In this document: piece by piece, positions 1-10,847 of the stretch | How the letters are laid out: every line of letters starts with the position of its first letter | Numbering within the stretch: the first letter of the stretch is position 1 | Assembly: GCF_000956535.1 (NCBI RefSeq) | Contig: NZ_JYIY01000066.1 | Coordinates: 1-64,000, forward strand | DNA: 64,000 nucleotides | Origin: Microbacterium ginsengisoli | GTDB lineage: Bacteria; Actinomycetota; Actinomycetes; Actinomycetales; Microbacteriaceae | Reading direction: 5' to 3' | Position numbers and translations under genes: made by a program | Notes under the pieces: generated by a model | Told to the model about the DNA's origin: nothing | The model's input: the letters and a program-made list of their open reading frames with translations, nothing else | The model's database searches: none

Positions 1-109
1 GGGTGGTGATGCTGGTGACTGGCGGGGTTGCGGCGCGGCGGAGGCTGCGGCGCGTGGGGGGCGTCTGGGGCTGGTCGCCGCCGCCGGGTGGGGTGGTCTG
101 GTCAGTCAT
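1..109 (-). CDS. N-terminus of unknown protein (partial)
   Basis: An ATG at 107-109 opens a reading frame that runs off the left edge of the window. The 36 visible residues are rich in Pro, Gly and Gln and then become basic (TRRSLRRA), as in a disordered cytoplasmic N-terminus before a membrane segment. It starts 22 bp after the stop of the M23 peptidase gene, so it is probably the next gene of the same leftward operon. Too little is visible to name a family. Confidence 0.4.
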   Translation of the reverse strand, partial: MTDQTTPPGGGDQPQTPPTRRSLRRAATPPVTSITT

Positions 110-130
110 GATGTCCTGGTTCGTTTCGGA

Positions 131-1537
131 TCAGATGGACACGCCGCGGTCGGCGAGGAAGGGGATGGGGTTGACCGGGGAGCCGTTCACGTAGGCCTCG
201 AAGTGCAGGTTGCAGCCGAACGCGTTGCCGGTGTTGCCTTCGCTGCCGATCAGGTCGCCGGCGTTCACGCGTTGGCCGTATCCGACGTAGAAGCCGCCGG
301 GGCGGATGTGGGCGTATCCGGTGCCGATCCCGCCGCCGTGGTCGATCTTGATGTAGTTGCCGTAGCCGCCGTTGTACCCGGCGTAGACGACGGTGCCGGC
401 CGCGGCGGCGTAGATCCCCGCGCCGCATCCGCCGCTGAGGTCGACGCCGTAGTGGTAGCTGGTCGAGCAGTACCCGTTGCCACACTGGGAGCTGCGCGGC
501 CCGAACCCCGAGGTGCGGTGCCCGGAGGTCGGCCGTGCCCACCCGGAGCTGACCACACCCCCACCAGCACCTCCCGAGGCGGCGAGCCGTTCCGCTTCGG
601 CGCGCTCCGCCGCTCGCCGCTGCTCCTCGGCGATGCGGGCAGCCTCCACCCCGGCCTGATAGTCGGCGATGGTCTTCGCGGTGGTGTCCTCGAGGGCGGC
701 GAGCTGGGCCTGCAGCTCGCCGAGGTGGAGGGTCTGCGCGTCCAGCGCGGCCTGCGCAGCATCGGCGGCCTGCTGCGACTCGAGCATCTTCTGCTCGGCG
801 ACCTGCTGCAGCCGGTCGCGCTCATCCCGGGCCACCACCGCCTGATCGGTCAGGCTCTGCGCGGCATCGCGGGCGGTGAGCGCCGCAGCGTAGACGGCCT
901 GGTTGCGTTCCAGCAGCTTGTCCATCACGCCCAGCCGGGACAGGAGATCGTCCGCGGTCGCGGCCGACCCGGAGAGGAACAGCTCGAGGGAGGTGGTGTC
1001 GCCCCCGTCGCGGTACAGCTGCGCGGCGATGCGGCCGGCCTTGTTCGCCGCGTCGGTCGCGTTCTGCGCTTCCAGGTCGGCTTGGGACTGCAACGTGTCG
1101 GCGCGGATGGATGCGTCGAAGTACTCCTGCTGGGCGGTGTAGAACGCGCCGGCGGCCTGCTCGGCGGCGGTGCGGGTGCGCGCCACCTCGCCGGTCAGGC
1201 TTTGGATGAGGCCCTGGATCCGCTGCACCTCGGCAGCTTTGGTGGCCTCGTTCGCTTTCGCGGCCTGCACGTCCTCCCAGGACGGATAGGTCGCCGCGAA
1301 CGCTGCCGGCAACAGCGGGCCGGCGACCAGGACGGCTGCCGCGCTCAATGTTCCCGCCGTCAGCAGAGTGCGCCGGCTCACCCCGGCCCGGAATGCGCGG
1401 CTCTCCGCGGGCGTGGGCGCGCACCCACACTCCTCCGCCGTCAGGTCACCAGGAAGGGTGAGATCGCTGCCCGTCGCCAGCGTTCGCAGCGACCAGGCCA
1501 GTCGACCTCCGGCAGGCCTCATCCGTGGCGTGTTCAT
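131..1537 (-). CDS. Secreted M23 family metallopeptidase with coiled coil
   Basis: This 468-residue protein is a predicted peptidoglycan endopeptidase acting outside the membrane. A twin-arginine-like signal (SRRTLL followed by a hydrophobic Ala/Leu stretch ending near AFA) lies around residues 54-82. A long Ala/Glu/Gln-rich coiled coil covers about residues 85-310. The C-terminal LytM/M23 domain carries the zinc-ligand motifs HYGVDLSG, YAHIRP and NLHFEAY. The coiled coil plus M23 layout resembles EnvC/NlpD-type hydrolases. The start overlaps the 3' end of lnt by 4 bp, so the genes are translationally coupled. The Cys-containing stretch around residues 37-39 before the signal is unusual, and the true start could be internal. 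Confidence 0.85.
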   Translation of the reverse strand: MNTPRMRPAGGRLAWSLRTLATGSDLTLPGDLTAEECGCAPTPAESRAFRAGVSRRTLLTAGTLSAAAVLVAGPLLPAAFAATYPSWEDVQAAKANEATKAAEVQRIQGLIQSLTGEVARTRTAAEQAAGAFYTAQQEYFDASIRADTLQSQADLEAQNATDAANKAGRIAAQLYRDGGDTTSLELFLSGSAATADDLLSRLGVMDKLLERNQAVYAAALTARDAAQSLTDQAVVARDERDRLQQVAEQKMLESQQAADAAQAALDAQTLHLGELQAQLAALEDTTAKTIADYQAGVEAARIAEEQRRAAERAEAERLAASGGAGGGVVSSGWARPTSGHRTSGFGPRSSQCGNGYCSTSYHYGVDLSGGCGAGIYAAAAGTVVYAGYNGGYGNYIKIDHGGGIGTGYAHIRPGGFYVGYGQRVNAGDLIGSEGNTGNAFGCNLHFEAYVNGSPVNPIPFLADRGVSI

Positions 1538-3153
1538 GGGTGCCTCCCCGGATCAGTCGAACGATCTGCGGCGGCCGCACGCGTGCGGGCACGGTGGGAG
1601 AACCCCGCCGCGGTGAGAGCGCCGGCGGCAGCGAGGACGATGAGAGCGGTGAGCCAGGGACCGAGGATCACCGCCGGGGTGAGTCCGGTGCGCAGCGGGA
1701 CGGTGGTGATCGACGCGTCAACGGTGTCGACGCCGATGCTGTCGACGGTGGTGCCGTCCGGGGTGATGACCTGGCTGGTGCCCACCGTGGAGACGTTGAC
1801 GACCGCGCGGCCGGTTTCGATGGCGCGCATCCGGGCGAACGCGAGCTGCTGCAGGTTCTCGTCGGTGCCGCGGAAGTCGGCGTTGTTGGTCTGGAACACG
1901 AACACCTCTGCGCCGGCGCGGGCACCGTCCCAGATCACGGCGTCGTAGATCACGTCGAAGCAGATCGCCAACCCCACCCCGACGTCGCCGACCTGCACGA
2001 GCGGCGGGCTGCTGCCGGGGGTGTATTCGCGTTGGATCAAGCCCACCAGGTCGGGGACGATCAGCTCGTAGAACCACCGGTCCGGCACGTACTCGCCGAA
2101 CGGGACCGGGTTGACCTTGTCGTGCCACTGCCGGCCCGTGGGATCCGCGGTCCACAGCAGGGACGTGTTGAAGACATCGTCGCCGCGGGTGGTGGCGGCG
2201 TTCATCAGCAACGGCGCCCCGGCCGAGCGCACGACCCGGTCCAACGCCTCGGCGGCGGCGGGATCACTGAGCGGGTCGGCGTCGACGCCGCCCTCCGGCC
2301 AGGCCAGCAGATCCATCGGCTGCCCGTACAGCGGCACCGTGGCGGCGGTCTGCGCGGCCAGGACGTCGCCGGGCACCTTGTCGTCGAAGTACCCGGTGGG
2401 GCCGTTGCCCTGCACCCATCCCACGCGGAACTCCCCGGCCGGCGCGGTGGGGAACTGCGGCGCTATCACCAGGAGAGCGGCGACGCTCACAGCAGGGTGC
2501 AACCCGAGCATGAAGCGGATGCCGCCGGCGCGGATCCACTGCACCACAGAGGCGCACAGAATGACGATCAGCAGGGACAGGCCGGTCACGCTCGTCCACG
2601 ACACGGCCTCCGCGAGCGGGCCGCCCACCTGGGTCATCCCGAGGCGCGCCCACGGGAACCCGGAGTACGGCCACGCACCCATCACCACCTCACGGGCCGT
2701 CCACAGAACCCCGATCAGCGGCGGTACCGCGAGCAGCTGCACGAGGCCGCGGGCCGGATAGCGGGCGGTCCACCGGTAGGCGAGCGCGATCGGCACCGCG
2801 CCCGCGCCGAACAGGACCGCTTCCAGCCCGGCGAGGGCAAGCCACGGCACCGGGCCGAGGAACTCCCCCACCCACACCAGATGGGTCGTGTAGAACACGG
2901 CGCCGAACACAGTGCCGACCAGCAGCGCCCCGCCGATGCTGCGGCCGATCAGGGCCACCAGGGCGACCGTGACACTCACGAACGTCAACGGCCACCACCC
3001 CACCGGTGCGGAGGCGAGATCCAGCAGCAGGCCGGCGGCCGCGGATGCCAGCACCGCCGCCCACACCGGCAGCGACCATGCCGCCACGGTGCGGCGCGGC
3101 GTCTCCTGCTCCGGCGCGGCGGCCGGGGCGGGTGTCGGCAAAGGCGTGCGCAT
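1534..3153 (-). CDS. lnt: Apolipoprotein N-acyltransferase
   Basis: Lnt N-acylates the N-terminal cysteine of lipoproteins in the membrane. The 539-residue protein has six or so hydrophobic segments in the first 210 residues, a carbon-nitrogen hydrolase domain, and a final membrane helix near residues 500-525. The Glu-Lys-Cys triad is visible in LLAWPEGG, WHDKVNPVPFGEY and GLAICFDV. The first 20 residues are Pro/Ala-rich and likely disordered. It sits in one operon with lspA, so two lipoprotein-processing enzymes travel with lipoprotein and cytochrome-maturation genes. Chromosomes of this group normally have their own lnt-like gene, so this may be an extra copy. Confidence 0.88.
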   Translation of the reverse strand: MRTPLPTPAPAAAPEQETPRRTVAAWSLPVWAAVLASAAAGLLLDLASAPVGWWPLTFVSVTVALVALIGRSIGGALLVGTVFGAVFYTTHLVWVGEFLGPVPWLALAGLEAVLFGAGAVPIALAYRWTARYPARGLVQLLAVPPLIGVLWTAREVVMGAWPYSGFPWARLGMTQVGGPLAEAVSWTSVTGLSLLIVILCASVVQWIRAGGIRFMLGLHPAVSVAALLVIAPQFPTAPAGEFRVGWVQGNGPTGYFDDKVPGDVLAAQTAATVPLYGQPMDLLAWPEGGVDADPLSDPAAAEALDRVVRSAGAPLLMNAATTRGDDVFNTSLLWTADPTGRQWHDKVNPVPFGEYVPDRWFYELIVPDLVGLIQREYTPGSSPPLVQVGDVGVGLAICFDVIYDAVIWDGARAGAEVFVFQTNNADFRGTDENLQQLAFARMRAIETGRAVVNVSTVGTSQVITPDGTTVDSIGVDTVDASITTVPLRTGLTPAVILGPWLTALIVLAAAGALTAAGFSHRARTRAAAADRSTDPGRHP

Positions 3154-3156
3154 CGG

Positions 3157-4094
3157 TCAGGTGTCTTTCTGGTGGAGTCGGGTGAGGTAGTCGTTGTACG
3201 CGTCGAGCTCAGGGTCGCCGTGTGCGTCGGCGCGACGGTCGGCGGCGACCGCTTGGGCGGTGTCGTCGCGGAACCAGCGGTGCATGACGTAGATGAGCAT
3301 CAGCAAGGTGGGGGCCTCGCCGTAGGACCAGGCCAGCCCGCCGGCGAGGCGCTGGTCTTCGATCGGGTCGATGCCCAGCGCGCTCGTCGGGCCGGCGAAC
3401 CCGTCGATGAGGGTAGTGGTGGCCATCATCAGGAAGACGCCGAAGAAGGCGTGCAGGGCGGCCTCGGCGAACACGTCCAGGGCGCGGCCGCCGTGGCTCA
3501 TCCGCACCGGCAGCGGGTCCGACGACAGGATCGGGATGGTGAACAGCATCCCGGCGACCAGGAACCCGACCTCGAGGAGGGTATGGCCGGTGACGGTGGA
3601 CAGGATCGGATCGGCGAAGTTCGCCAGGTACAGACCGTAAAACGCGGCCAGGTATAGCGGCACCGCCAGCCACGGGCTGAGCAGCCACCGTGCGGTGCGA
3701 CTGCGTAGCCCGGCGTGCGCGGCGCGGAGCACCAGGAGACCTGGGCCGTGGTGCGGGGTGGCGCGCAGCAGCAGGGTGCCGGGAGAGCCGAGGACCAGCA
3801 GCGGCGGGATCGCCATCATCAGGGTGAGCTGCTGGAACATGAACACCGAGAACAGGGCGTACCCGAAGTTCTCCACCGCCAGGCCGGTGACCGCGGCGAG
3901 GGCGACGCAGCCGAGCAGGAAGCTGACCGTCCGCCACACCGGCCAGCCGCGGCCGCGGACCCACATCCGGATCGCACCGGCCAGGTAGGCGACCGCGAGG
4001 AGTCCCGCGAGGAGCGGTAGCACCGGAGCCGGAAGCGGGGCCGGGGTGAGGAACCCGCCGAGGGTCGGCGGGGCGTCCGGGATCCACACGGTCG

Positions 4095-4098
<4 letters not shown>
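3157..4098 (-). CDS. ctaG: CtaG-type cytochrome c oxidase assembly membrane protein
   Basis: This is a 313-residue polytopic membrane protein of the caa3-type CtaG family, associated with cytochrome oxidase or copper-centre assembly. About seven hydrophobic helices are visible. The family hallmarks are the MFQQLTLMM segment, a HTLLEVGFL segment with His, and AALHAFFGVFLM. The chosen GTG start at 4098 overlaps the ResB stop as GTGA. A longer in-frame extension is possible but reads as low-complexity Arg/Pro and lies inside resB, so it was rejected. The neighbours ResB, CcdA and the TlpA-like protein fit a cytochrome c/copper role. Confidence 0.85.
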
Positions 4099-5763
<1,665 letters not shown>

Positions 5764-5783
<20 letters not shown>

Positions 5784-6531
5784 TGATCACCACCTGTTGC
5801 AGCTGCGACATCAGTGCCGTCCACAGCCCGGTCACCATCAGCAGGCCGAGGGCGATGAGCATGGCCCCGCCGATGATGTTCAGGGCGCGGATGTGGCGGC
5901 GCAGGAACGTCACCGATCGGGACGCCCACCCCCATCCGGCCGCGAGGATCAGGAACGGGATGCCCAGGCCCAGCGAGTACGCGAGCCCGAGCAGGCCCGC
6001 GCGGGCGGGGTCACCGAGGTTCCACGACATAGAGATGATCGCTGCGAGCGTCGGGCCGATACAGGGGGTCCAGCCGACGCCGAGCGCGAACCCGAGAAGC
6101 GGCGCCCCGATCAGCCCGGTCCTACCCTGGGCGCGAGGGCGGAGGGTGCGCTGGGCAATGCCGAAGAAGCCGAGGAACACCAGGCCGAGGGCGATGATGA
6201 CGACCCCGAAGACGCGAGTGAGCACATTGGCGTATTGCAGCAGCAGGTACCCGAAGGTGCCGCCGAGGATCGTGACGGCGACGAACACCACGGTGAACCC
6301 GGCGATGAACAATGTCACGCCCAGCAGCAGCCGCGCGCGCTCCGCCGTCACCGTGCGCCCCCCGTCCAGCGTGGGGGCCGCGGTCGTCGTGGTGGTGCTG
6401 CCGAGGTAGCCGAGGTAGCCAGGCACCAGCGGCAGCACGCACGGGGACACGAACGACACCAGCCCGGCGAGGATCGCGACCGGGATCGCGACCCACAGGG
6501 CGCCGTCGACGATCACCGCTCCCGGATTCAT
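5764..6531 (-). CDS. ccdA: Cytochrome c biogenesis / thiol transport protein CcdA
   Basis: CcdA carries reducing equivalents across the membrane to extracytoplasmic thioredoxin-like proteins. The 255-residue protein has about six transmembrane helices. The paired cysteine motifs are FVSPCVLPLVPGY near the N-terminus and GWTPCIGPTLA in the second half, which together form the redox couple. It starts at 6531 and overlaps the stop of the TlpA-like gene by 4 bp, so the reductant channel and its likely acceptor are coupled. The final residues run into the ResB start. Confidence 0.92.
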
Positions 6532-7127
6532 GAGGTGTCCTCGGCGAGGGTGTCGGCGACCAGGGTGGACAGGATCGACGCGCTGGCCAACTGCCCGATG
6601 ATCCGCGCCGCGACCCGCCCCTCCTGGTCGATGACCAAGGTGGTGGGGGTGGCCTGGATCGGAGTGACCTGCGCGAACGCGAGCTTGACCCGTCCGTCGT
6701 TCACGTCGATCACGCTCGGGTAGGTGACGTTGTTGTCACGGGCGAACGACAGTGCGGTGGCTGGCTGGTCGTAGGTGTTCACCCCGAGGAACGCGACGCC
6801 CTGGTCCTGATACTCCTGCCAGACCTCCTCGAGCATCGGGGCTTCGACGATGCACGGCCCGCACGCGGCGTACCAGAAGTTCACCACCAGCACCCCGCCG
6901 CGGTAGTCGTCACTGGACACCGTCTCCCCGGTCTCGGTGACGCCCTCGAACACCACCGGCTCCCCGCGGTCGGCATCCGGGATCTCGACGATCTGGAAGT
7001 CACCGGCGATGTAGCCCTTCTCGCTTCCGTCCCGGTACTGCTGCGCGAGCGAGTCGCTGGACGTGCACCCGGCCAGCAGCAGCGCCGCGACCAGCGTCAT
7101 GGCGGCAAGGACGCGGCGGCGGATCAT
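6528..7127 (-). CDS. TlpA/ResA-like thioredoxin lipoprotein
   Basis: This predicted 199-residue surface lipoprotein reduces disulfides, most likely haem-binding cysteines of apocytochrome c. A lipobox LLAG-C places the lipidated cysteine at residue 21. The redoxin domain contains WYAACGPC, with the active cysteines at about 89 and 92, and the cis-proline region ATPTTLVI. The ATG at 7127 was chosen because it gives a proper lipoprotein signal and overlaps the previous stop as ATGA. An upstream in-frame extension lies wholly inside the preceding gene. CcdA directly downstream is its expected electron donor, and LspA and Lnt in the same operon would process its lipid anchor. Confidence 0.9.
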   Translation of the reverse strand: MIRRRVLAAMTLVAALLLAGCTSSDSLAQQYRDGSEKGYIAGDFQIVEIPDADRGEPVVFEGVTETGETVSSDDYRGGVLVVNFWYAACGPCIVEAPMLEEVWQEYQDQGVAFLGVNTYDQPATALSFARDNNVTYPSVIDVNDGRVKLAFAQVTPIQATPTTLVIDQEGRVAARIIGQLASASILSTLVADTLAEDTS

Positions 7128-7459
7128 GCGCGCTTGACCTTGATCAGGGCGCCGGCGACCAGGAACACGACCGCGGCGACCGGCTGCGCCGCAGTCCACA
7201 CCGGGCCGGTGAACGGGAACGGGAACACCGGGTTCCAAATCACGGCGATCACGACGAACACAGGCAACCACCACCACTGCCGCGCCTGGATCGCGAACCA
7301 CCCCACGATGACCGCGAAGATCGCGGCGACGAACAGCACAACGGTGAACCAGTCCCCGCCCATCAGTACCGGCGCGAGGAACAACACCGCCGCCGCGAGC
7401 AGCCCCGGCGCGAACGCGTTGCGCTGGTATACGGACGAGGTCCGCTGCTTCGCCATCAT
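7124..7459 (-). CDS. Small three- or four-helix membrane protein of unknown function
   Basis: A 111-residue protein lies between lspA and the TlpA-like gene and overlaps both by 4 bp. It starts with a short basic cytoplasmic segment (MAKQRTSSVYQRN), followed by hydrophobic segments near 15-33, 36-57, 63-77 and 88-106, and ends with the basic KVKRA. A Trp/Pro-rich stretch (WNPVFPFPFTGPVW) probably forms a re-entrant or extracytoplasmic loop. It resembles small actinobacterial DUF6804-type membrane proteins, but that assignment is from memory. No function can be inferred beyond its tight coupling with lipoprotein-processing and redox genes. Confidence 0.7.
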   Translation of the reverse strand: MMAKQRTSSVYQRNAFAPGLLAAAVLFLAPVLMGGDWFTVVLFVAAIFAVIVGWFAIQARQWWWLPVFVVIAVIWNPVFPFPFTGPVWTAAQPVAAVVFLVAGALIKVKRA

Positions 7460-7989
7460 GACCCGCTCACCACGGAGCCCGTCGCAGGCGCCGCGCTGTC
7501 CGCGCTGACGCGGGAGCGGCGGTGTCGGGTCCACAGGCTCAGGCCGAGGACGATGACGCCGGCACCGAGGGCGACGTCGGCGAGGTTGCCGATGAACAGG
7601 TTCCCGTAGGCGAGGAAGTCGGTGACGTGCCCGACCCCGAACCCAGGGGGGGAGAACAGCCGGTCGATCAGGTTCCCGATCGCGCCCCCGAGGATCAGGC
7701 CGATCCCCATCGCCCACCATCCGGTCCGCGCCCGCGCGGCGGCGACGACCAGCAGCACCACGGCACCGACCCCGAGGAGAGTGAGCAGCCCGGTGACCCC
7801 GGCTCCGAGGGAGAGGATCGCGCCGGGGTTGAACGCGAGCTGCAGCCCAAGCAGATCCCCCAGCAGCGGGATCCGCTCCTCCTGACTCAACCCTCCCAGT
7901 GCGGCCGCCTTCGTCGCCTGGTCGACCAGGACCACCACAGCGGCGGCCAGGCACGCGACCGCGAACCGCCGGGTCTGCTCACGAACCAT
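7456..7989 (-). CDS. lspA: Lipoprotein signal peptidase (signal peptidase II)
   Basis: LspA cleaves signal peptides of diacylglyceryl-modified prolipoproteins in the membrane. The 177-residue protein has four hydrophobic helices and all family motifs: VDQATK near residue 23, LAFNPGAI near 52, GGAIGNLIDR with catalytic Asp at 109, and NLADVALGAG with catalytic Asp at 138. It is probably the first gene of the coupled run down to the M23 peptidase. An extra LspA inside a mobile metal/redox block is seen in other Gram-positive elements, but whether this is the only copy cannot be told here. Confidence 0.93.
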   Translation of the reverse strand: MVREQTRRFAVACLAAAVVVLVDQATKAAALGGLSQEERIPLLGDLLGLQLAFNPGAILSLGAGVTGLLTLLGVGAVVLLVVAAARARTGWWAMGIGLILGGAIGNLIDRLFSPPGFGVGHVTDFLAYGNLFIGNLADVALGAGVIVLGLSLWTRHRRSRVSADSAAPATGSVVSGS

Positions 7990-8066
7990 CAGCGGCTCCT
8001 CCTGCGTTCGCGAGGGCCGCTGATAACCCGGTCATCAGACCGGCTATCAGGAAGAGGTTTTTGGTG

Positions 8067-8342
8067 TCAGAAGTCGAAGAGGTCACCGAGGAACCCTTCC
8101 TTCCGCCGACGCCCGGAGCGACCGTGATGATCCCTGTCGCGGTCAGAACGGTGGTCGCCCTCGCGCGGATAGGGGGCGGTGCTGGTTTGCCGGCCGCCGC
8201 CGGCAAGGTCGGCGGCGCGGTCGATGATCTTGTCGAGCTCGCCACGGTCCAGCCAGACGCCCCGGCACTGCGGGCAGTAGTCGATCTCGACCCCGGAGCG
8301 TTCCGTGATCAGCAGGGCGGTCCCGTCGACCGGACATTTCAT
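8067..8342 (-). CDS. TFIIB-type zinc-ribbon protein
   Basis: This 91-residue protein begins with a zinc ribbon of the zf-TFIIB family. The knuckles are CPVD at residues 3-6 and YCPQCRGVWLDRGELDKI from residue 22, a signature of small bacterial proteins of unknown role. The C-terminal half is charged and His/Arg/Asp-rich, ending in FLGDLFDF. It starts at 8342 and overlaps the CopC stop by 4 bp. The 77 bp to lspA contain a short inverted repeat (CCGGTcatcagACCGG) that could be a promoter element or weak terminator. Confidence 0.82.
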   Translation of the reverse strand: MKCPVDGTALLITERSGVEIDYCPQCRGVWLDRGELDKIIDRAADLAGGGRQTSTAPYPREGDHRSDRDRDHHGRSGRRRKEGFLGDLFDF

Positions 8343-9055
8343 GAGGGGTTCTCCTTCTGTTGCTGGTCGTCGGCGGTTCCACCATCCGCGGCGGCCGCGG
8401 CCGCGGCTGCTCGGTCGCGGCGACGACGCTCTCTGGCCACCATGAGCACGACCACCAGCGCGCCGCCCAGCACGATTACGCCACTCAGGACCGCAAGGAC
8501 GGGGAGGAGTTCCCCACCTCCGGATGGCCCGTTGTGAACCTCTCCGGACGTATTGGCGGCAGATGTGGGAGACGGGTCGGGTGTCTGCTCCTCGGTCGCT
8601 TCGGGGGTAGGGGCGCTGGTGGGGACGGTGACCGCTTCGACGGTGTACTGGTACTCGTTGCTGATCGGGTGCCCGTCGCTGGACACGACCCGCCACCGCA
8701 CCGTGTACACGCCCGCCTGACCAGGCGTCACCGCCTGGGTGACCGTGGTCCCGTCGATGACCGGATCCCCCGATGCGATGTTCTGCCCGTCCGGGGCGAC
8801 CACCTCAATGATCACGGCGCTGAAATCGGTGAGGATCTCGCCGCTGAACGTCAGCGAAATCTCCTCCGGGACCACGCTGACCGTGGATCCGGCTTCCGGG
8901 GAGGAGGAGACGATCTCATCGTGCGCGGCTGCGGGCGCCGCGGTGGCGAACAGGAGCCCGGCGGCCAGCAGCAGCGTCGTCAGAGTGGACAGGAGGAGGA
9001 TGCGTCTCCGTGAGCCGGATCGGTGCGGGTGTTCGTGGTCGGTGACGGTGGTCAA
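8339..9055 (-). CDS. copC: CopC-domain copper-binding protein, membrane anchored
   Basis: A 238-residue exported protein has a signal peptide ending near AAAHDE. The first mature residues therefore present the N-terminal His expected of CopC copper sites. The CopC/YobA-like domain (SSPEAGSTVS, ISLTFSGEI, VYTVRWRVVSSDGHP) covers about residues 45-145. A Thr/Pro/Glu-rich linker follows, then one membrane helix near 175-205 and a short Arg/Ala-rich cytoplasmic tail. This layout matches actinobacterial CopC proteins that bind copper outside the cell. No CopD gene is adjacent. Confidence 0.88.
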   Translation of the reverse strand: MTTVTDHEHPHRSGSRRRILLLSTLTTLLLAAGLLFATAAPAAAHDEIVSSSPEAGSTVSVVPEEISLTFSGEILTDFSAVIIEVVAPDGQNIASGDPVIDGTTVTQAVTPGQAGVYTVRWRVVSSDGHPISNEYQYTVEAVTVPTSAPTPEATEEQTPDPSPTSAANTSGEVHNGPSGGGELLPVLAVLSGVIVLGGALVVVLMVARERRRRDRAAAAAAAADGGTADDQQQKENPS

Positions 9056-9068
9056 GGCGGTGGTCCTT

Positions 9069-10088
9069 TCAGGGCCGGTTGATGATGTGCTGGGCGATCG
9101 TCGTCGCGTCTTTCCAGACCCCGGCGAGGGTGTCGGAGCCGCGGCCGCCGTACTGCGGCATCCCCGCCACGAACAGCCCGGGCAGGCCGGTCAGGGTGCG
9201 CCGCGGCCGGTCGACGCGGGCCGGTTCCGGGAGCCAGTCGTCGCCAGGGGTGTAGCCGGTGGCGAGGATCACCGAGCGGGGGGATGCCTGCGTGCCATCG
9301 GCGAAGGTCACCCCGGCGCCGGCCGCGTCCTGCACCGCAGCTGCGATCGTGACCCCGACGCGGCGCAGCTGCTCATAGCTGTCGCCGAAGATCGGCTCGG
9401 GGCGACGCTCCCGCGAGAACAGCGGCACCCTCTCCCCCGCCGCGGCGGGATAGCTCATCGCGGGGCGATGCTGCCGCCGGGTTCGCACGGACAGCGTCAC
9501 GGTGTGCGACGCGGACAGTTCGCGGGCCAGCTGCACACCGCTGTTCCCGCCGCCCACGATGAGCACGTCGCCGACGGGGATCTGCTTCGGGTACAGGTAC
9601 TCGCTGCTGTGCAGCACCACCCCGGGCATCGTCAGCAGAGACGCCCACTCCGGAATCCGCGGGTGCGCGGCCGCGCCCGTCGCGCAGATCACGTTGCGGG
9701 TCTGCACCTCCCCTGCCGTCGTCGACAGCAGCAGAGTCGAGCCGTTCCCGCGATGCTCCACCCCGGTCGCCTGGATGCCCCAGACCGTCTCCACGCCCAG
9801 CCCGGCTTCCACGAAGGTGAGGTAGTCCGCCATCTCGTCCACTCGCGGATGCCGGCGCTGGTCACCCAGCAGCCGCCGCGGAGACAGCGCGCTATGCCGG
9901 GCGTCGCTGAGAAGCTCCATCGAATGCCACCGTGAGGACCAGGAACGCTGCCCCGTGCTGGCGGCGTCGATCACCACAAACTCGTGCTGCGGCCGCAGCC
10001 CTTCCGCGGCCAGAGCCGCGGCAACCGCGAGCCCAGACTGCCCGGCGCCGACGATGATCGCCCGCCGATGCGTCAAACCCGCCCGCAT
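9069..10088 (-). CDS. CzcO/ArsO-like FAD-dependent oxidoreductase
   Basis: A 339-residue flavoprotein monooxygenase-like enzyme. An N-terminal FAD site IIVGAGQSGLAVAAAL follows the start directly, and a second NAD(P)-binding GxGxxG, VLIVGGGNSGVQLA, lies near the middle. ATGYTPGDDWLP and GLFVAGMPQYGG complete the family pattern. Proteins of this group (CzcO, ArsO) are found in metal and arsenic resistance loci, though their reaction is mostly unproven. The start at 10088 forms a TGATG overlap with the DsbA-like gene. An extension to 10139 is possible but falls within that gene. Confidence 0.82.
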   Translation of the reverse strand: MRAGLTHRRAIIVGAGQSGLAVAAALAAEGLRPQHEFVVIDAASTGQRSWSSRWHSMELLSDARHSALSPRRLLGDQRRHPRVDEMADYLTFVEAGLGVETVWGIQATGVEHRGNGSTLLLSTTAGEVQTRNVICATGAAAHPRIPEWASLLTMPGVVLHSSEYLYPKQIPVGDVLIVGGGNSGVQLARELSASHTVTLSVRTRRQHRPAMSYPAAAGERVPLFSRERRPEPIFGDSYEQLRRVGVTIAAAVQDAAGAGVTFADGTQASPRSVILATGYTPGDDWLPEPARVDRPRRTLTGLPGLFVAGMPQYGGRGSDTLAGVWKDATTIAQHIINRP

Positions 10089-10756
10089 CACCGGCCACCG
10101 TTCACCGCAGCCTGGATGGCGTTCTCGAGGTCGTCCCACTCCTGCAGCTCGAGCAGCTCACCGTCGAGGAAGAACGTCGGCGTGCTGCTCACCCCGAGCG
10201 CCTGGCCCTCCTCGAAATCCAGCTCCACCCGCTCCGCCGTAGCCGGGTCCGCCACGGCGGCGTCATAGGCGGCCATGTCCAGACCGATCTCCTCCGCGAA
10301 GCCACGGAACAGGTCGGCGCGAGACTCCTGCGCCTCACCCCACTCCGCCTGCGTCTCGAACAACCGGACATACATGTCCTCGAACCGGTCCTGCTGCGCG
10401 GCCGCTTCCGCCGCGACCGCCGCGTTCTTCGAATTGAAGTGACCGGGCAGCGGGAAGTAGCGGACCACATACGTGATCTCCCCAGCGAACTGCTCCCGCA
10501 TATCCTCCACGATCGGGAAGAACGCGCCACACGCCTCGCACTCGAAGTCGAGGAACTCCACCAGGGTGACAGCGCCCTCCCCGCCGTCGTCGAGGACATG
10601 CGAGCTCTCCCGCACCACCTGCGGGGATGCGTCACCGCCCCCAGATGAAGGTGGAGCGGACTGGCTCTGATTGACAAGGACATAGATCAACGCGGCGATC
10701 ACCATCACCACCACAACGGCAATGGTGACGAGCGTCGCCTTCACAGGGGTTTTCAT
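10088..10756 (-). CDS. Membrane-anchored DsbA-family thiol-disulfide protein
   Basis: A 222-residue protein with one N-terminal membrane helix (residues 7-29), a Ser/Gly/Pro linker and a thioredoxin-fold DsbA domain. The active site is FECEACGAFF, with Cys73 and Cys76. The cis-Pro loop is STPTFFLDG near the C-terminus. It likely oxidises or isomerises exported proteins. The ATG at 10756 is preferred over an upstream in-frame ATG because it leads straight into the signal anchor KTPVKATLVTIAVVVV. Scraps of a paralogue are present at 11.35-11.46 kb (N-terminus) and 15.79-15.86 kb (C-terminus). Confidence 0.88.
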   Translation of the reverse strand: MKTPVKATLVTIAVVVVMVIAALIYVLVNQSQSAPPSSGGGDASPQVVRESSHVLDDGGEGAVTLVEFLDFECEACGAFFPIVEDMREQFAGEITYVVRYFPLPGHFNSKNAAVAAEAAAQQDRFEDMYVRLFETQAEWGEAQESRADLFRGFAEEIGLDMAAYDAAVADPATAERVELDFEEGQALGVSSTPTFFLDGELLELQEWDDLENAIQAAVNGGR

Positions 10757-10847
10757 CGGGTACTCCAAACCAAGACACGGCACAGGACAGAACCCGGGCA
10801 CGCAGCCCGGGACGAAGCGCCACCCGGAAAGGGTGGCGTGCCAAATG

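Noticed and set aside
203..1948. Long rightward open frames opposite the M23 and lnt genes, and similarly 1525-3657, 4134-5735 and 45039-46865
   Set aside because: They lie opposite clear homologous genes, have Arg/Gly/His/Pro-rich translations without domains, and arise from the GC-rich third positions of the real genes.
7979..8245. 88-codon leftward frame overlapping the zinc-ribbon gene
   Set aside because: Only its last 28 residues lie outside the zinc-ribbon gene and no good start precedes them; it is probably the lspA leader region.
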